This document shows, piece by piece, positions 33,606 to 43,025 of a stretch of 64,000 bases of DNA. Both the position numbers and the translations under genes were made by a program. Source of the DNA: Rubricoccus marinus. Lineage in GTDB: Bacteria; Bacteroidota; Rhodothermia; Rhodothermales; Rubricoccaceae. Every line of letters starts with the position of its first letter. The stretch's first letter is position 1. The stretch spans positions 1,425,731-1,489,730 of the forward strand of contig NZ_MQWB01000001.1 in assembly GCF_002257665.1 (NCBI RefSeq), written 5' to 3'. A model generated the notes under the pieces. That model had not been told where the DNA came from, made no database searches, and saw only the letters and a list, made by a program, of their open reading frames with translations.

Positions 33606-34585
33606 GGGTAGGCGACGGTCTGAACCCAGCCGTCGGGCAGCGGCTCGGAGGTGAACGGGATGTCTCGCGTGATGGCCCAGCGCTGAAGCCAGGACATCCC
33701 GGCGCGGCCGGTATACGTGTCCTCGGATGCGTACGCCGGGTCTTGCAGTACTTCCGCCAGAGGCACGAACGCATAGCCTCTGGCGCGAAACGCGTCCATC
33801 AGTCGGTTGAAGTGGTCCGCGTTGAGCGCGTTCGCGTGGAGAAGCAGCACGCCGGGAATCTCGCGGCCGAAGAGGTCGCGCGAGAGGCCCTCGAAGTACG
33901 CGGCAGTGGTATCCATGTACGCGATATAAGCGTCGGCGATTCGCGCCTGCAGGGCGGCGTCCTCTGCCTCGATCGCGCGGTCGTAGGCCAGCGCGTAGAT
34001 GTACTCCGCGTTGTCGTGCGTAACCGGCGCGATCTGGTAGCCTCTGGCGCCGATCCAGGCCTCGAAGGCGCGCTTGGTGTCCAAGTCCGGGCCGACGTTG
34101 AGGTAGGGATGCCGGAAGTACCGGAGCGAGTCCGTGGGTGCCGAGCCTCTGGCGCGGAGAAGCGCGCGCGTCAGGGGCTCACCGCGGATCACGTCGTCTT
34201 GGAAGTCCGCCAGAGGCGTGCTGAACAGCGAGGGGTGCGAGTAGGTGTGGTTGCCCAACTCGTGCCCGGCATCTACCCAGCCTTGGAGAAGCGCTGTGCG
34301 GGCCTCGCGTTCTCCCTCGCGGTCGATCTTCTCCTGGTTCACGAAGCCCACCACGGGAACGCCAGAGGCCTCGATCTGGGCCAGCAAGCCGCGCGTGACG
34401 TTTTGCATCCACGCGAGGTTGTGACCGCGCCCGACGGGCAGATCGTCGATGGTGACCGCCATCGCGCGGCCGGCCTCTGGCGCCGACGCGGCCGGGGATA
34501 CTGAATCCGGCGCGGGCTGCGCGCACGCGGCGGTGACAACGAGCAATGTGGCCAGAACGGCGAGGGAGTGGAGCGCGCGCGTCAT
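33602..34585 (-). CDS. Polysaccharide deacetylase-family protein, exported
   Basis: 327 residues. The N-terminus ([17 protein letters not shown]) looks like a lipoprotein or signal peptide with Cys at about 21. The NodB-like domain shows [13 protein letters not shown] (catalytic Asp pair), GFVNQEKID, and [15 protein letters not shown] with the metal-binding His-x3-His. The C-terminal half includes [16 protein letters not shown]. It probably removes N- or O-acetyl groups from a surface glycan. It is placed between pyrB and the RimB-like gene with 4-bp overlaps. Confidence 0.87.
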   Translation of the reverse strand: MTRALHSLAVLATLLVVTAACAQPAPDSVSPAASAPEAGRAMAVTIDDLPVGRGHNLAWMQNVTRGLLAQIEASGVPVVGFVNQEKIDREGEREARTALLQGWVDAGHELGNHTYSHPSLFSTPLADFQDDVIRGEPLTRALLRARGSAPTDSLRYFRHPYLNVGPDLDTKRAFEAWIGARGYQIAPVTHDNAEYIYALAYDRAIEAEDAALQARIADAYIAYMDTTAAYFEGLSRDLFGREIPGVLLLHANALNADHFNRLMDAFRARGYAFVPLAEVLQDPAYASEDTYTGRAGMSWLQRWAITRDIPFTSEPLPDGWVQTVAYP

Positions 34586-35601
34586 TCGCCCCCGCCAGAG
34601 GCCGACTGCATCCGCGCGGCGGTCCCGCCGGCGAGGAGGTACAGCACGGCCATGCGTACGGCGACGCCGTTGGTGACCTGGCTGAGGATCACCGCGCGAT
34701 CTGACTCCGCGACCTCGCCCGCGAGCTCGACGCCGAGGTTGACCGGGCCGGGGTGCATCACCCAGAGGTCCGGATTGGCCTCCAGGTGATCGCCGCGAAG
34801 GCCGAACCGGTCGTGGTACTCACGGAGGCTGGGGAACAGGCCGTTCTGGCCCGCGCCCTGGCGTTCCAGTTGGATGCGGAGCGTCATGGCCACGTCGCAG
34901 CCTTCCAGCGCTTCATCCAAGCGGTCTGTGACGCGCGCGCCGAGCGCTTCGATGCCGAACGGCATCATCGTGCGGGGGCCGCACAGCGTGACCTCGGCGC
35001 CGAGCGCGGTGAGGGCGTAGATGTTGGAGCGCGCCACGCGGCTGTGCGCGATGTCGCCGATAATGCTGACGCGGAGCCCAGAGAAATCGAAGCGCGAGAG
35101 GCCGGGCAGGCGCGGAATGTCCAGGTTGGCGATCGTGCTCGCGTCCAGAAGCGCCTGCGTGGGGTGCTCGTGCTGCCCGTCGCCTGCGTTGACGATCACG
35201 GAGTCCAGGCAGCGCGTGAGGAACTGCGGCGCGCCCGCGCTCCGGTGCCGCACGACGACGAGGTCGATCTTCATCGCCTCGATGTTGCGCGCGGTGTCCT
35301 TCAGCGTCTCGCCCTTGCTCACGCTGGAGCCGCTGGCGCTGAAGTTGACAACGTCCGCCGAGAGGCGCTTTTCGGCCAACTCGAACGAGAGCCGCGTGCG
35401 CGTGCTGGACTCGTAGAACAGGTTGACGCACGTCACGCCGCGCAAGCTGGGGACGCGTTTGATGGGGCGATCCAAGACGTCTCGAAACGCGCGCCCGGTT
35501 TCGAGAATGAGCCGGATCTCGTCGGCGGAGTAGTCCGCCAAGCCGAGCAGGTGCCGGTGCTGGAGTCGGCCGCTGGCGGGAGTCTGGATCGCGTCGCTCA
35601 T
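34582..35601 (-). CDS. pyrB: Aspartate carbamoyltransferase, catalytic subunit
   Basis: 339 residues. Carbamoyl-phosphate site [19 protein letters not shown]; later [36 protein letters not shown] and [12 protein letters not shown]. It makes carbamoyl-aspartate, the committed step of pyrimidine synthesis. No pyrI regulatory subunit is seen, which fits control by PyrR encoded upstream. Its body has essentially no copies of the iterated word. The last residues ([11 protein letters not shown]) use one at the C-terminal tail. Confidence 0.97.
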   Translation of the reverse strand: MSDAIQTPASGRLQHRHLLGLADYSADEIRLILETGRAFRDVLDRPIKRVPSLRGVTCVNLFYESSTRTRLSFELAEKRLSADVVNFSASGSSVSKGETLKDTARNIEAMKIDLVVVRHRSAGAPQFLTRCLDSVIVNAGDGQHEHPTQALLDASTIANLDIPRLPGLSRFDFSGLRVSIIGDIAHSRVARSNIYALTALGAEVTLCGPRTMMPFGIEALGARVTDRLDEALEGCDVAMTLRIQLERQGAGQNGLFPSLREYHDRFGLRGDHLEANPDLWVMHPGPVNLGVELAGEVAESDRAVILSQVTNGVAVRMAVLYLLAGGTAARMQSASGGGE

Positions 35602-36227
35602 GCGGTCTCGGCGGGGGCGTGGGGGGCGCCAGAGGAGGTCTTTTGTACGAGCCAGACGCCGTCTACGCCGTCCTCTTCGGTTAGGCGCACGCGGACGCGT
35701 TCGTCGGGCTCGGTCGGCACCTCGCGGCCCACCAAGTCGGGCGCGACGGGCAGCTCGCGCAAGCCGCGGTCGATAAACGCCAGGAGCCGGACGCTGGCGG
35801 GGCGGCCAAGGTCGAGCAGGGCGTCCAGCGCGGCGCGCGTGGTGCGGCCGGTGTACACCACGTCATCGATGAGGACGAGCCGACGGTCCGTGAGGTCGAA
35901 CGGGATGTCGGTCGGGGAGACGGCTGGCGCCAGAGGCCCGAGGCGAAGGTCGTCGCGGTAGAACGTCGCGTCGAGTACGCCGAGGGGGAGGCGGACGCCT
36001 TCGAACGCCTCGATGCGGTCGCGCAGGCGCCGCGCGAGGTGCGCGCCCCGGGTCTGCATCCCGATCAGGGCGAGCCGGTCCGCGGGCTCGGCGTCGTCGT
36101 CCAGGTGCTCCACGATCTGGCGGGCCAGCCGGTCCAGCGTGCGCCCGACGTCGGCGGCGTCCATGAGGAGGGCCTTGGGGGCGTCGCCGGGGGAGAGGGG
36201 AGGAGCGCCGGGCGAGGTCTCGGACAT
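35598..36227 (-). CDS. pyrR: Bifunctional pyrimidine operon regulator/uracil phosphoribosyltransferase PyrR
   Basis: 209 residues. [24 protein letters not shown] and the PRPP loop [28 protein letters not shown], followed by [26 protein letters not shown], are PyrR hallmarks. In other bacteria PyrR binds UMP and the pyr leader RNA to promote attenuation. It is the first gene of a four-gene minus-strand operon and overlaps pyrB by 4 bases. I found no sense-strand PyrR-binding loop upstream. Confidence 0.95.
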   Translation of the reverse strand: MSETSPGAPPLSPGDAPKALLMDAADVGRTLDRLARQIVEHLDDDAEPADRLALIGMQTRGAHLARRLRDRIEAFEGVRLPLGVLDATFYRDDLRLGPLAPAVSPTDIPFDLTDRRLVLIDDVVYTGRTTRAALDALLDLGRPASVRLLAFIDRGLRELPVAPDLVGREVPTEPDERVRVRLTEEDGVDGVWLVQKTSSGAPHAPAETA

Positions 36228-36308
36228 GCGCCAAAGCTACCGCGCCGGGGCGGACTGTTGCCAGAGAGGATTGTGCCTCTGGCGAGGAGAACGGTCCGAA
36301 CACAACGC

Positions 36309-36337
36309 GGCCTCTGGCGCACGGGGCGCCAGAGGCC
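36309..36337 (-). terminator. Spaced inverted pair of the word: 12-bp stem hairpin
   Basis: GGCCTCTGGCGC, loop ACGGG, GCGCCAGAGGCC: a strong hairpin just after the stop codon (36360) of the minus-strand small protein gene and before pyrR. There is no T-tract on either strand. It is the most RNA-hairpin-like version of the repeat. Confidence 0.55.
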
Positions 36338-36359
36338 GGAGAACGGGTGCCGGGATGGG

Positions 36360-36614
36360 CTAGACGTTCGAGTTGTCGCCGGGGGCCGGGTGCGGCGGCG
36401 CGGAGCCCTTGGGGTACTCCATGTTGGTCCGGTCCGGGTCCTCGTCGAGGCCGTCCATGTCGGTGCGGTCCACGCGGTTGGCGGCGTCGGCGGCGTCGCC
36501 CTCGTTCTTGTCAGCCATGCCGTCGTACGCGGCGTCGGTGCCGCCGTAGTGCATGGTGCCCCCTTCGCCGGGGGGGAGGTCCTGTTCGGTGGGGGGAGTC
36601 TGGTCTTCGGCCAT
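36360..36614 (-). CDS. Small acidic, disordered protein
   Basis: 84 residues from ATG 36614 (MAEDQTPPTEQDLPPGEGG...). It is rich in Asp, Glu, Pro and Gly and lacks hydrophobic segments and cysteines; NRVDRTDMDGLDEDPDRTNMEYPKGSAPP is the only patterned part. It is probably intrinsically disordered. The start is set at 36614 because the upstream extension is encoded by palindrome DNA. The function is unknown. Confidence 0.55.
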   Translation of the reverse strand: MAEDQTPPTEQDLPPGEGGTMHYGGTDAAYDGMADKNEGDAADAANRVDRTDMDGLDEDPDRTNMEYPKGSAPPHPAPGDNSNV

Positions 36615-36681
36615 GGTCGGGAGGGGTTCAGAGATGGGGCCTGTCGAATCGGCGGCGTGCCCTCGCGGTTCCACGCCCCGC

Positions 36682-36699
36682 GCCTCTGGCGCCAGAGGC
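36682..36699. repeat. Palindrome type A in the divergent region before dnaG
   Basis: Perfect 18-bp palindrome between the small acidic protein gene (start at 36614) and dnaG (start at 36796). Confidence 0.9.
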
Positions 36700-36795
36700 A
36701 CGGGCCGCGGCGTGGAATTCCGGCCTCACTTTCACCCGGCTGACACGTCCTCGTCCGCCCGTGTGGCGTTACTCTCAAAAGCCCGAACCCCCGCC

Positions 36796-38676
36796 ATGGC
36801 CCGCATCTCCGACAGCACCATCGACGAGGTCCGACACGCGTCGGACATCGTGGACGTGATCAGCGACCGCGTCAAACTGAAAAAGCAGGGGCGCCGGTTT
36901 GTGGGGCTGTGCCCGTTCCACAACGAGAAGTCGCCCAGCTTTTCCGTGGACCCCAACGAGGGGCTGTACTACTGCTTCGGGTGCCGCCGCGGCGGCGACA
37001 CGTTCAAGTTCGTGCAGGAGATGGAAGGCGTGGGCTTCCTGGACGCCGTGCGGCTTCTGGCGGACCGCGCTGGCATCGAGATCGCCGAAGAGGGCGCCTC
37101 GCCAGAGGACGACCACAAGGCCTCGCTCCACGCCGCGCTCCGCTTTGCGGCGCGGTTCTACTACGAGCAACTCAGCAAGGAGAGCGGCGCCCGCGCGCTG
37201 GAGTACCTCAAGGGCCGCGGCTTCACGCCAGAGGCCATCCGGGCCTTTGGCATCGGCGCGGCGCCGGTGGGGTGGGACGGGCTCGTCACGGCCGCCTCTG
37301 GCGCGGGCTTCAGCACGCAGATCTTGGAAGATGTGGGGCTGGCCAAACCGCGCAACGGCGGGGGGCACTACGACGTGTTCCGCGACCGGCTCATGTTCCC
37401 CATCCTCTCGCCTATCGGGAAGGTGCTGGGCTTTGGCGGGCGCATCTTGCCGGACACGCCGACGGCCTCGGACGACTACAAGCCGGCCAAGTACATCAAC
37501 ACGCCCGAGACGGAGGTGTACCACAAGAGCCGCGTGCTTTACGGGATGAAGCAGGCCAAGCGCGACATCCGCACGCAGCAGGAGGTCATCGTCGTGGAGG
37601 GCTACGCCGACGTGGTCTCGCTGTGGCAGGCGGGCATCCAGAACGTCGTGGCCGCGAGCGGTACGGCGCTCACGCCGCAGCAAATGGACGGCCTCTCGCG
37701 GCTGGACGTGCAGCGCGTGGTGCTCCTGTTCGATGCCGACGACGCGGGCCGCAGCGCCGCCCGGAAAGGCGTGGAGGTGACGCTGGACGCCGGGCTCGCG
37801 CCCTACGCCGTCTCGCTACCCGACGGCGCCGACCCCGACTCGTTTGTCCGCCAGTTCGGCGCCGACGCGTTCCGCACCATCCTCCGCGATGAGCGGATGG
37901 ACTTCGTGGACTTCCTGGTGAGCGGCGCCCGCCGCGAAGGCGCCCTCGCCACGCCAGAGGGCACGCTCGCGACCGCCGAGAAGGTGCTCGCCGCCGTCCG
38001 CCGCGTCAAGAACCCCATCCTCCTTGACGGCTACCTCCGCCGTGCCGCCCAGGCCCTCGACGTGCCCGACGCCGACCTCCGCCAGCAGTTCGAGGGCACG
38101 TCCGGTGCCCGCGCGCCCCGCCCAAAGCGTCAGGCCGAGCTCCCGCCTCTGGCGCCAGAGGCCGCCGCGCCCGTCGTCGTCTCGGTGCGTCCGCAGGAAC
38201 ACGAGCTGCTCCGCCTCATGCTCCGCCACGGGATCATGATGGTGGAGCATGTGCTGACTCACATGAGCCTGGAGGAGTTCGCGCCCGGCCCCGTTCGGCA
38301 GACCGTGGAGCTGCTGTTGGAGCAGTTCCACGAGGCCAAGGTGGACCCGCAGCCATTCGTGCAAGGGGAGCACGGCGAGGCCATCCGAGCGCTCGTCGTG
38401 GAGGCGATCGCCGAGCGGCACCAGGCTTCGGACAACTGGGAGCGTAAGATGGGAATGGAGATCGCAGGCAAGGACCCGCACCCGCTCAAAGCCGCCAACA
38501 GCGCGATGAAGCAGCTCAAAATGGCTCGCGTGGAAGAGGCCATCGAGGACGCCAAGCGGCACCTGCTCCACGCCGAGCGGCTGGGCGGCGACACCTCGGA
38601 CCTCCAGCAGCAGGTCGTCGAGCTGGCGACTCTCCGCAGCCAGATCGACCGCGGCGAGTTCCTCACCGCCGCCTAG
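36796..38676 (+). CDS. dnaG: DNA primase
   Basis: 626 residues from ATG 36796. The N-terminal CHC2 zinc finger has Cys39, His42, Cys60 and Cys63 (LCPFHNEKSP...LYYCFGC). The RNA-polymerase domain and TOPRIM follow: VIVVEGYADVVSLWQAG at about 265 and VVLLFDADDAGRSAARKG. The C-terminal DnaB-interaction region begins after a variable linker, where a perfect palindrome (38145-38162) encodes PPLAPEAAAP. It makes RNA primers for replication. The upstream open frame is not part of the protein. Confidence 0.96.
   Translation: MARISDSTIDEVRHASDIVDVISDRVKLKKQGRRFVGLCPFHNEKSPSFSVDPNEGLYYCFGCRRGGDTFKFVQEMEGVGFLDAVRLLADRAGIEIAEEGASPEDDHKASLHAALRFAARFYYEQLSKESGARALEYLKGRGFTPEAIRAFGIGAAPVGWDGLVTAASGAGFSTQILEDVGLAKPRNGGGHYDVFRDRLMFPILSPIGKVLGFGGRILPDTPTASDDYKPAKYINTPETEVYHKSRVLYGMKQAKRDIRTQQEVIVVEGYADVVSLWQAGIQNVVAASGTALTPQQMDGLSRLDVQRVVLLFDADDAGRSAARKGVEVTLDAGLAPYAVSLPDGADPDSFVRQFGADAFRTILRDERMDFVDFLVSGARREGALATPEGTLATAEKVLAAVRRVKNPILLDGYLRRAAQALDVPDADLRQQFEGTSGARAPRPKRQAELPPLAPEAAAPVVVSVRPQEHELLRLMLRHGIMMVEHVLTHMSLEEFAPGPVRQTVELLLEQFHEAKVDPQPFVQGEHGEAIRALVVEAIAERHQASDNWERKMGMEIAGKDPHPLKAANSAMKQLKMARVEEAIEDAKRHLLHAERLGGDTSDLQQQVVELATLRSQIDRGEFLTAA
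38145..38162. repeat. Palindrome type A in the dnaG interdomain linker
   Basis: A perfect GCCTCTGGCGCCAGAGGC, read as part of PLAPEA between the catalytic core and the C-terminal domain. Confidence 0.9.
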
Positions 38677-38703
38677 CCTCTGGCGCACGGTCCGCCGGGC
38701 AGC

Positions 38704-38721
38704 GCCTCTGGCGCCAGAGGC
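38704..38721. repeat. Palindrome type A between dnaG and ppk1
   Basis: Perfect 18-bp palindrome 27 bases after the dnaG stop; a half-site also begins at the stop codon. Confidence 0.9.
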
Positions 38722-38778
38722 CGCGCGATCGGCGGGTGCGGGGGCACCCTCGGGCCGCTGCTGCGTAGACTGCCGTTC

Positions 38779-41142
38779 ATGTCACCACCCCGCTTGATGG
38801 AATCCGCCGAGAACCCCTCCGACCGCCCCGCCCCCGCCTCTGGCGCCGATACCCTGCCGGAGGGCGCGCCCGCAGAAGCGGGGGCGTCGAGCGCGTTGCC
38901 CGAGGCCGTCGCGGGGGAGGGCGTCGCGACGCTGGACGTGAGCGCCCCGATCCTGCTGGAAGGACCGCCAGAGGCCCTCGGCGACAAGGCGACGATGGAG
39001 CCCACGCTGCCGCAGGCCGTGGAGCCGCAGCCCGTCCCGGACGGGGCGCCGCTGGACCACCCGGCGCTGTTGTTCAACCGCGAGCTGAGCTGGTTGGACT
39101 TCAACTGGCGCGTGTTCTCGCAGGCACTGGACGAGCGGACGCCGCTCTTGGAGCGCGTCACGTTCCTGGCGATCACGGCCAACAACATGGACGAGTTCTA
39201 CCGCAAGCGCGTGGGGGGGCTCAAGCGGCAGATCGGCGCGCGCGTGCGGCAGCTCTCGCCCGATGGCCGCCTGCCGACCGATCAGTTGGAGATCGCTCGC
39301 GAGTCCGCCCGGACGATGATGACCGCTCTGGACGACGTGTGGACGGACACGCTCCTGCCTCGCATGGCCGAGGAGGGCATCGAGATCCGCAGCTACGACT
39401 CTCTGACCGAGAAGCAGCGCGAGAAGCTGGACCGGCACTTCCTCACGCAGATCTTCCCCATCCTGACGCCTCTGGCGGTGGACCCGGGGCACCCGTTCCC
39501 GTTTATCTCCAACCTCTCGCTCTCGCTCGCCTTCTCGCTGCGCCACCCCACGCGCGAGACCGAGCACTTCGCGCGGCTCAAGGTGCCGACCGCCAGAGGC
39601 CGGTTCTTGAACGTGCCCGGCGAGCCCAAGCACCTCATCGCGCTTGAAGAGCTGATCCGGCACAACGCCTCGGCGCTTTTCCCGGGCATGGTGGTGGAAG
39701 GCGTGCACGCCTTCCGCGTGACGCGCAACGCGGACGTGGAGCGCAACGAGGAGGAAGCCGACGACCTGCTCTCGATGATCTCGGAGGAACTCCGCGAGAG
39801 GCGCTTCGCGGACATCGTGCGCCTCGAAGTCGAGTCCGACATGCCCAAGCGGGCCCGCAAGCTGCTCACGCGCGAGATGGGGCTGGACAAGGAGGACGTG
39901 CTCGAGGTCAATGGTCTGATTGACCTTTCGGGCCTCTTCGAGATGGGCAAGCTGGATCTGCCGGAGCACACGTACCTGCCCTGGGAGCCCGTCGTGCCGA
40001 TCCGGCTCCGGCACCGGGAATTCGAGGACGAGGACGACATCTTTGCGGCCATCCGCGAGGGTGACGTGCTGGTGCACCACCCGTACGAGTCGTTCGCGGC
40101 CAGCACGCAGCGCTTTATCCAGGAAGCCGCGGACGATCCGCACGTCATCGCGATCAAGATGACGCTCTACCGCACGAGCCAGGACAGCCCCATCGTGCAG
40201 TCGCTTATTCGCGCGGCCGAGCGCGGCAAGCAGGTGGCGGTACTGGTAGAGCTCAAAGCGCGCTTCGACGAGGAGAACAACATCGAGTGGGCGCAGCGGC
40301 TGGAGCGCGCGGGCGCGCACGTGGCCTACGGACTTGTGGGCCTGAAGACGCACGCGAAGACGGCGCTCGTCGTGCGCGAGGAGAGAGGGGACCTGCGCAC
40401 GTACTGCCACGTCGGGACGGGGAACTACAACCCGAAAACAGCCCGCGTATACACGGACTTCGGCCTGCTGACCTGCCGCGAGGAGATCGGCGCCGACCTT
40501 ATCGCGCTGTTCCACCACCTGACCGGCCTGGCGCCGGACCAGGTGTACAAAACGCTCCACGTGGCGCCTCGCGATCTGCGGGGTGAGTTCGTGCGGCTGA
40601 TCCGCCGCGAGATCGACCACCAGCGGCTCAGCGGGACCGGCCGGATCGTGGCGAAGATGAACGCGCTGGACGATACCGGCATCATCCGTGAGTTGTACCG
40701 CGCCAGCCGCGCGGGCGTGCAGATCGACCTCATCGTGCGTGGGCACTGCCGCTTGCGGCCGGGCCTTCCGGGCTACTCCGAGAACATCCGCGTGGTGTCC
40801 ATCATCGGCCGTTTTCTGGAGCACAGCCGCATCTTCTACTTCCACAACGACGGCGACCCCGACATCCTCATCGGCTCCGCCGACTGGATGCGCCGCAACC
40901 TCGACGACCGCGTGGAGGTGATCGCCGAGGTAGAGGACGAGGACGCCAAAGCCCGCCTCTCGCGCACGCTCAAGTTCTGCCTGGAGGACAACCGCCTCGC
41001 GTGGGACCTCGGCCCGGACGGCCGCTACACCCAGCGCCAGCCCGCCCCCGGCGACCCGATCCGCGCGTTGCACGACACGCTGATGCACCGCGCCCGGCGC
41101 CGGACGGCCGAGAACGACCGCGTGTGGAGCCTCGCGGGGTAG
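38779..41142 (+). CDS. ppk1: Polyphosphate kinase 1
   Basis: 787 residues. The first about 90 are a low-complexity Ala/Pro/Glu extension carrying copies of the iterated word. The PPK1 fold starts at LLFNRELSWLDFNWRVFSQALDERTPLLERVTFLAITANNMDEFYRKRVGG. The catalytic region includes VIAIKMTLYRTSQDSPIV, LKARFDEENNIEWAQRLERAG, GLKTHAKTALVVRE (probable phosphorylated His) and CHVGTGNYNPKTARVYTDFGLLT. It polymerises ATP gamma-phosphate into polyphosphate. The body from about 39600 to 41140 has no copy of the word. A PPK2 gene lies at 59119. Confidence 0.97.
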   Translation: MSPPRLMESAENPSDRPAPASGADTLPEGAPAEAGASSALPEAVAGEGVATLDVSAPILLEGPPEALGDKATMEPTLPQAVEPQPVPDGAPLDHPALLFNRELSWLDFNWRVFSQALDERTPLLERVTFLAITANNMDEFYRKRVGGLKRQIGARVRQLSPDGRLPTDQLEIARESARTMMTALDDVWTDTLLPRMAEEGIEIRSYDSLTEKQREKLDRHFLTQIFPILTPLAVDPGHPFPFISNLSLSLAFSLRHPTRETEHFARLKVPTARGRFLNVPGEPKHLIALEELIRHNASALFPGMVVEGVHAFRVTRNADVERNEEEADDLLSMISEELRERRFADIVRLEVESDMPKRARKLLTREMGLDKEDVLEVNGLIDLSGLFEMGKLDLPEHTYLPWEPVVPIRLRHREFEDEDDIFAAIREGDVLVHHPYESFAASTQRFIQEAADDPHVIAIKMTLYRTSQDSPIVQSLIRAAERGKQVAVLVELKARFDEENNIEWAQRLERAGAHVAYGLVGLKTHAKTALVVREERGDLRTYCHVGTGNYNPKTARVYTDFGLLTCREEIGADLIALFHHLTGLAPDQVYKTLHVAPRDLRGEFVRLIRREIDHQRLSGTGRIVAKMNALDDTGIIRELYRASRAGVQIDLIVRGHCRLRPGLPGYSENIRVVSIIGRFLEHSRIFYFHNDGDPDILIGSADWMRRNLDDRVEVIAEVEDEDAKARLSRTLKFCLEDNRLAWDLGPDGRYTQRQPAPGDPIRALHDTLMHRARRRTAENDRVWSLAG

Positions 41143-41160
41143 CGCCAGAGGCCTCTGGCG
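41143..41160. repeat. Palindrome type B after ppk1
   Basis: A perfect CGCCAGAGGCCTCTGGCG starting at the base after the ppk1 stop. It and a half-site at 41204 are the last copies of the word before the cassette locus. Confidence 0.9.
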
Positions 41161-41214
41161 TGTGCGCCTCCTTCGCGGTGTGACAGACGGGCGCCGCGTC
41201 GGGCCTCTGGCGCG

Positions 41215-41349
41215 GCTTGTTCTATCCGGCGGGAGGCGGGACAAACCCCGGTCTCCTGCGTGGCGGATTACTGGGCGCGAATAGAGAAGTATTATCTGGC
41301 ACGCTATGCCGGGTTTATCCGGCGAGGCGCCTGCTAACACTTGTTATGC
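41215..41349 (+). other. Diverged attC-like site at the left end of the HNH cassette
   Basis: GTTATGC (41343-41349) is the exact complement of GCATAAC (42256-42262) at the other end of the HNH gene, as expected for the two ends of one cassette. Upstream, CGGGACAAACCCCGG (41236-41250) and CCGGGTTTATCCGG (about 41310-41323) form an imperfect inverted repeat with flanking GGCG/CGCC segments. The outer left box is not clean, so the site is diverged. Confidence 0.5.
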
Positions 41350-41385
41350 TGCCTCGCCCCTGCGTGACTTGAACACCTACACGTC

Positions 41386-42261
41386 GTGCCGATACTATCA
41401 GGCCCGAACCGAAAGAAGATGCCTCACGGAATCCAGAGCGCAAAAGAGATTAGAGAGGACGTTCTTCACCGACTCCGCAGCGGTGCTGACAGCGTAATCC
41501 GTATGCCGGGCCGCGCCCTCAACTACAGAGTCAATGATCTCCATGTCGTCAACCTTCGGGCTGCTAGCCAGAAGTCGGCGGACAAGTACTGGTTCGATGT
41601 GACACCTGAGTTTTACGAGGCTCCGACCGTTGACTTCTTCGTCTACGCCTGCGGGTCCGCTGCCGCTGCATACATCTTTCCGGTTCAGGACTTCGCCCGA
41701 ATGATTGACGGAGCTAGCCTCGGAGGTCAAAAGCAGGTGCCGAACTTCACGCTTTACGTGGACACCCACGAGTTCGAGCCTGCAGGTAGGGCGCGGTCCA
41801 CGCACCGCGTTAGTGAGTTCTACAACCGTTGGGAGCCTCTCTTTGGCAGCGACTCAGACCCGGACGCTCCCGCTTCCGAGCCCAGCGACTATTCGCTGCC
41901 TGATATTGGAGGTCGCGTCGCGGAGCCTCCTCCGCGCGCCCTTTCTGTAACTGAGCGCATCATCCGGGACACTGCGCTGGCAAAGTCGGTGAAGGAGGCG
42001 GCAGGCTACGAGTGCGGACTTTGCGGCATCCGGCTTCTGCTCGGTCCAGGAAAACCATATGCGGAGTCTCATCACGTCAGGCCGCTCGGTGGCTCTCACT
42101 CTGGCCTCGATGTGCGAGACAACATCCTTTGCGTTTGCCCGAACTGTCACGTCCTCCTCGATTACGGCGCGGTCAAACTTGATCCTGATCGGCACCCAAG
42201 TCTCTCGACTGAGTCCGTCAGGTATCACAACGCAGTCATCGCTAAATCCACGGCAGCATAA
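41386..42261 (+). CDS. HNH endonuclease domain protein in a gene cassette
   Basis: 291 residues from GTG 41386; ATG 41419 (MPHGIQSAKEI) is an alternative. The C-terminal HNH nuclease module is clear: CGLCGIRLLLGPGKPYAESHHVRPLGGSHSGLDVRDNILCVCPNCHVLLDYG, with two Cys-x2-Cys pairs holding a structural zinc and HH as metal/catalytic residues. The N-terminal 180 residues form a separate alpha/beta domain that may recognise DNA, as in McrA-type or restriction-like nucleases. It has no CTCTGGCG word and a visibly lower GC content. Its stop codon lies inside the next attC box. Confidence 0.8.
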   Translation: MPILSGPNRKKMPHGIQSAKEIREDVLHRLRSGADSVIRMPGRALNYRVNDLHVVNLRAASQKSADKYWFDVTPEFYEAPTVDFFVYACGSAAAAYIFPVQDFARMIDGASLGGQKQVPNFTLYVDTHEFEPAGRARSTHRVSEFYNRWEPLFGSDSDPDAPASEPSDYSLPDIGGRVAEPPPRALSVTERIIRDTALAKSVKEAAGYECGLCGIRLLLGPGKPYAESHHVRPLGGSHSGLDVRDNILCVCPNCHVLLDYGAVKLDPDRHPSLSTESVRYHNAVIAKSTAA

Positions 42262-42384
42262 CCCGCGGCTGCAGGCCGACCCAGGGCTCCAGCGTCCTCG
42301 GCTCGTCCGGGCGTCGGCGCTACTTTCGCTTCGTTCAACCCTCGCGGTCGCTGCCCTGGGCGGCTGAGCCGCCAACTGTTCTAC
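42256..42384 (+). other. attC-like integron recombination site 2
   Basis: 129 bp, the same length as site 1. The outer boxes are GCATAAC (42256-42262) and GTTCTAC (42378-42384). The inner arms GCGGCTGCAGGCCGACCCAG and CTGGGCGGCTGAGCCGC pair completely apart from three unpaired bases (G, G, A) in the left arm, the classical extrahelical-base pattern of attC. The loop of about 70 bases contains smaller inverted repeats. Confidence 0.8.
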
Positions 42385-42399
42385 CGCCAGGTCCGCACT

Positions 42400-42978
42400 A
42401 TGCCTGAAGTCGACCCCGCAAGAACGCTGGCTTTCGCTTCGTCGGGAGACCTCGGTAGGTGGCTCAGGGCCAACCATGCCACCGAGAGCGAGCTCTGGGT
42501 CAAGGTGTTCAAGAAGAGGTCCGGGGTCCCGAGCGTCACCTGGGACGATATCGTGGCGGAGAGCCTGTGCTGGGGCTGGATTGACGGAATCAAGAAGTCG
42601 TTCGACGATCAGGCCTATCTCCAACGGATCACCCCGAGGACAGCCCGGAGCCGTTGGTCGAAGAGGAACACGGAGCACGTGGCTCGCCTGACGGCCGAGG
42701 GGCGGATGGAGGAACCGGGGCTCAGGTGTGTCCGAGACGCGAAAGCGGACGGCCGGTGGGAGGCCGCCTACGCGCCACCGAGCGAGACAGAGGTCCCTGC
42801 GGACTTCGTGGCGGCGCTCGAGGACCGGCCGGAGGCGAAGCGGGTGTTCGAGACGCTGAACAAGTCGAGCCGTTACACCATCGCGATCGGGCTGATGACG
42901 GCGAAGAGGCCCGAGACCCGACGGAGGAGGTTCGAGGGGTTCATGGGCATGCTGGACCGTGGAGAGACGCCGGGCTAG
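42400..42978 (+). CDS. YdeI/OmpD-associated family protein in a gene cassette
   Basis: 192 residues. TLAFASSGDLGRWLRANHATESELWVKVFKKRSG, then ESLCWGWIDGIKKSFDDQAYLQRITPRTARSRWSKRNTEHVARL, and a C-terminal helical domain with FETLNKSSRYTIAIGLMTAKRPETRRRR match the YdeI/OmpD-associated (Omdp) family. The biochemical role is unclear; E. coli YdeI has been linked to peptide/bacteriocin resistance. It lies between attC-like boxes TTCTAC (42379-42384) and TTAGAAC (43026-43032), close to complementary. It has no copy of the iterated word. Confidence 0.8.
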   Translation: MPEVDPARTLAFASSGDLGRWLRANHATESELWVKVFKKRSGVPSVTWDDIVAESLCWGWIDGIKKSFDDQAYLQRITPRTARSRWSKRNTEHVARLTAEGRMEEPGLRCVRDAKADGRWEAAYAPPSETEVPADFVAALEDRPEAKRVFETLNKSSRYTIAIGLMTAKRPETRRRRFEGFMGMLDRGETPG

Positions 42979-43025
42979 GGTTGTGAGGAAGTGTCTTCGG
43001 GGCGGCAGGCGAGGAGTAAGGCGGC

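Noticed and set aside
36255..36270. PyrR-box-like sequence TTGCCAGAGAGGATT near pyrR
   Set aside because: It lies on the plus strand, whereas pyrR-pyrB is transcribed from the minus strand, so it would not be in the leader RNA in sense orientation.
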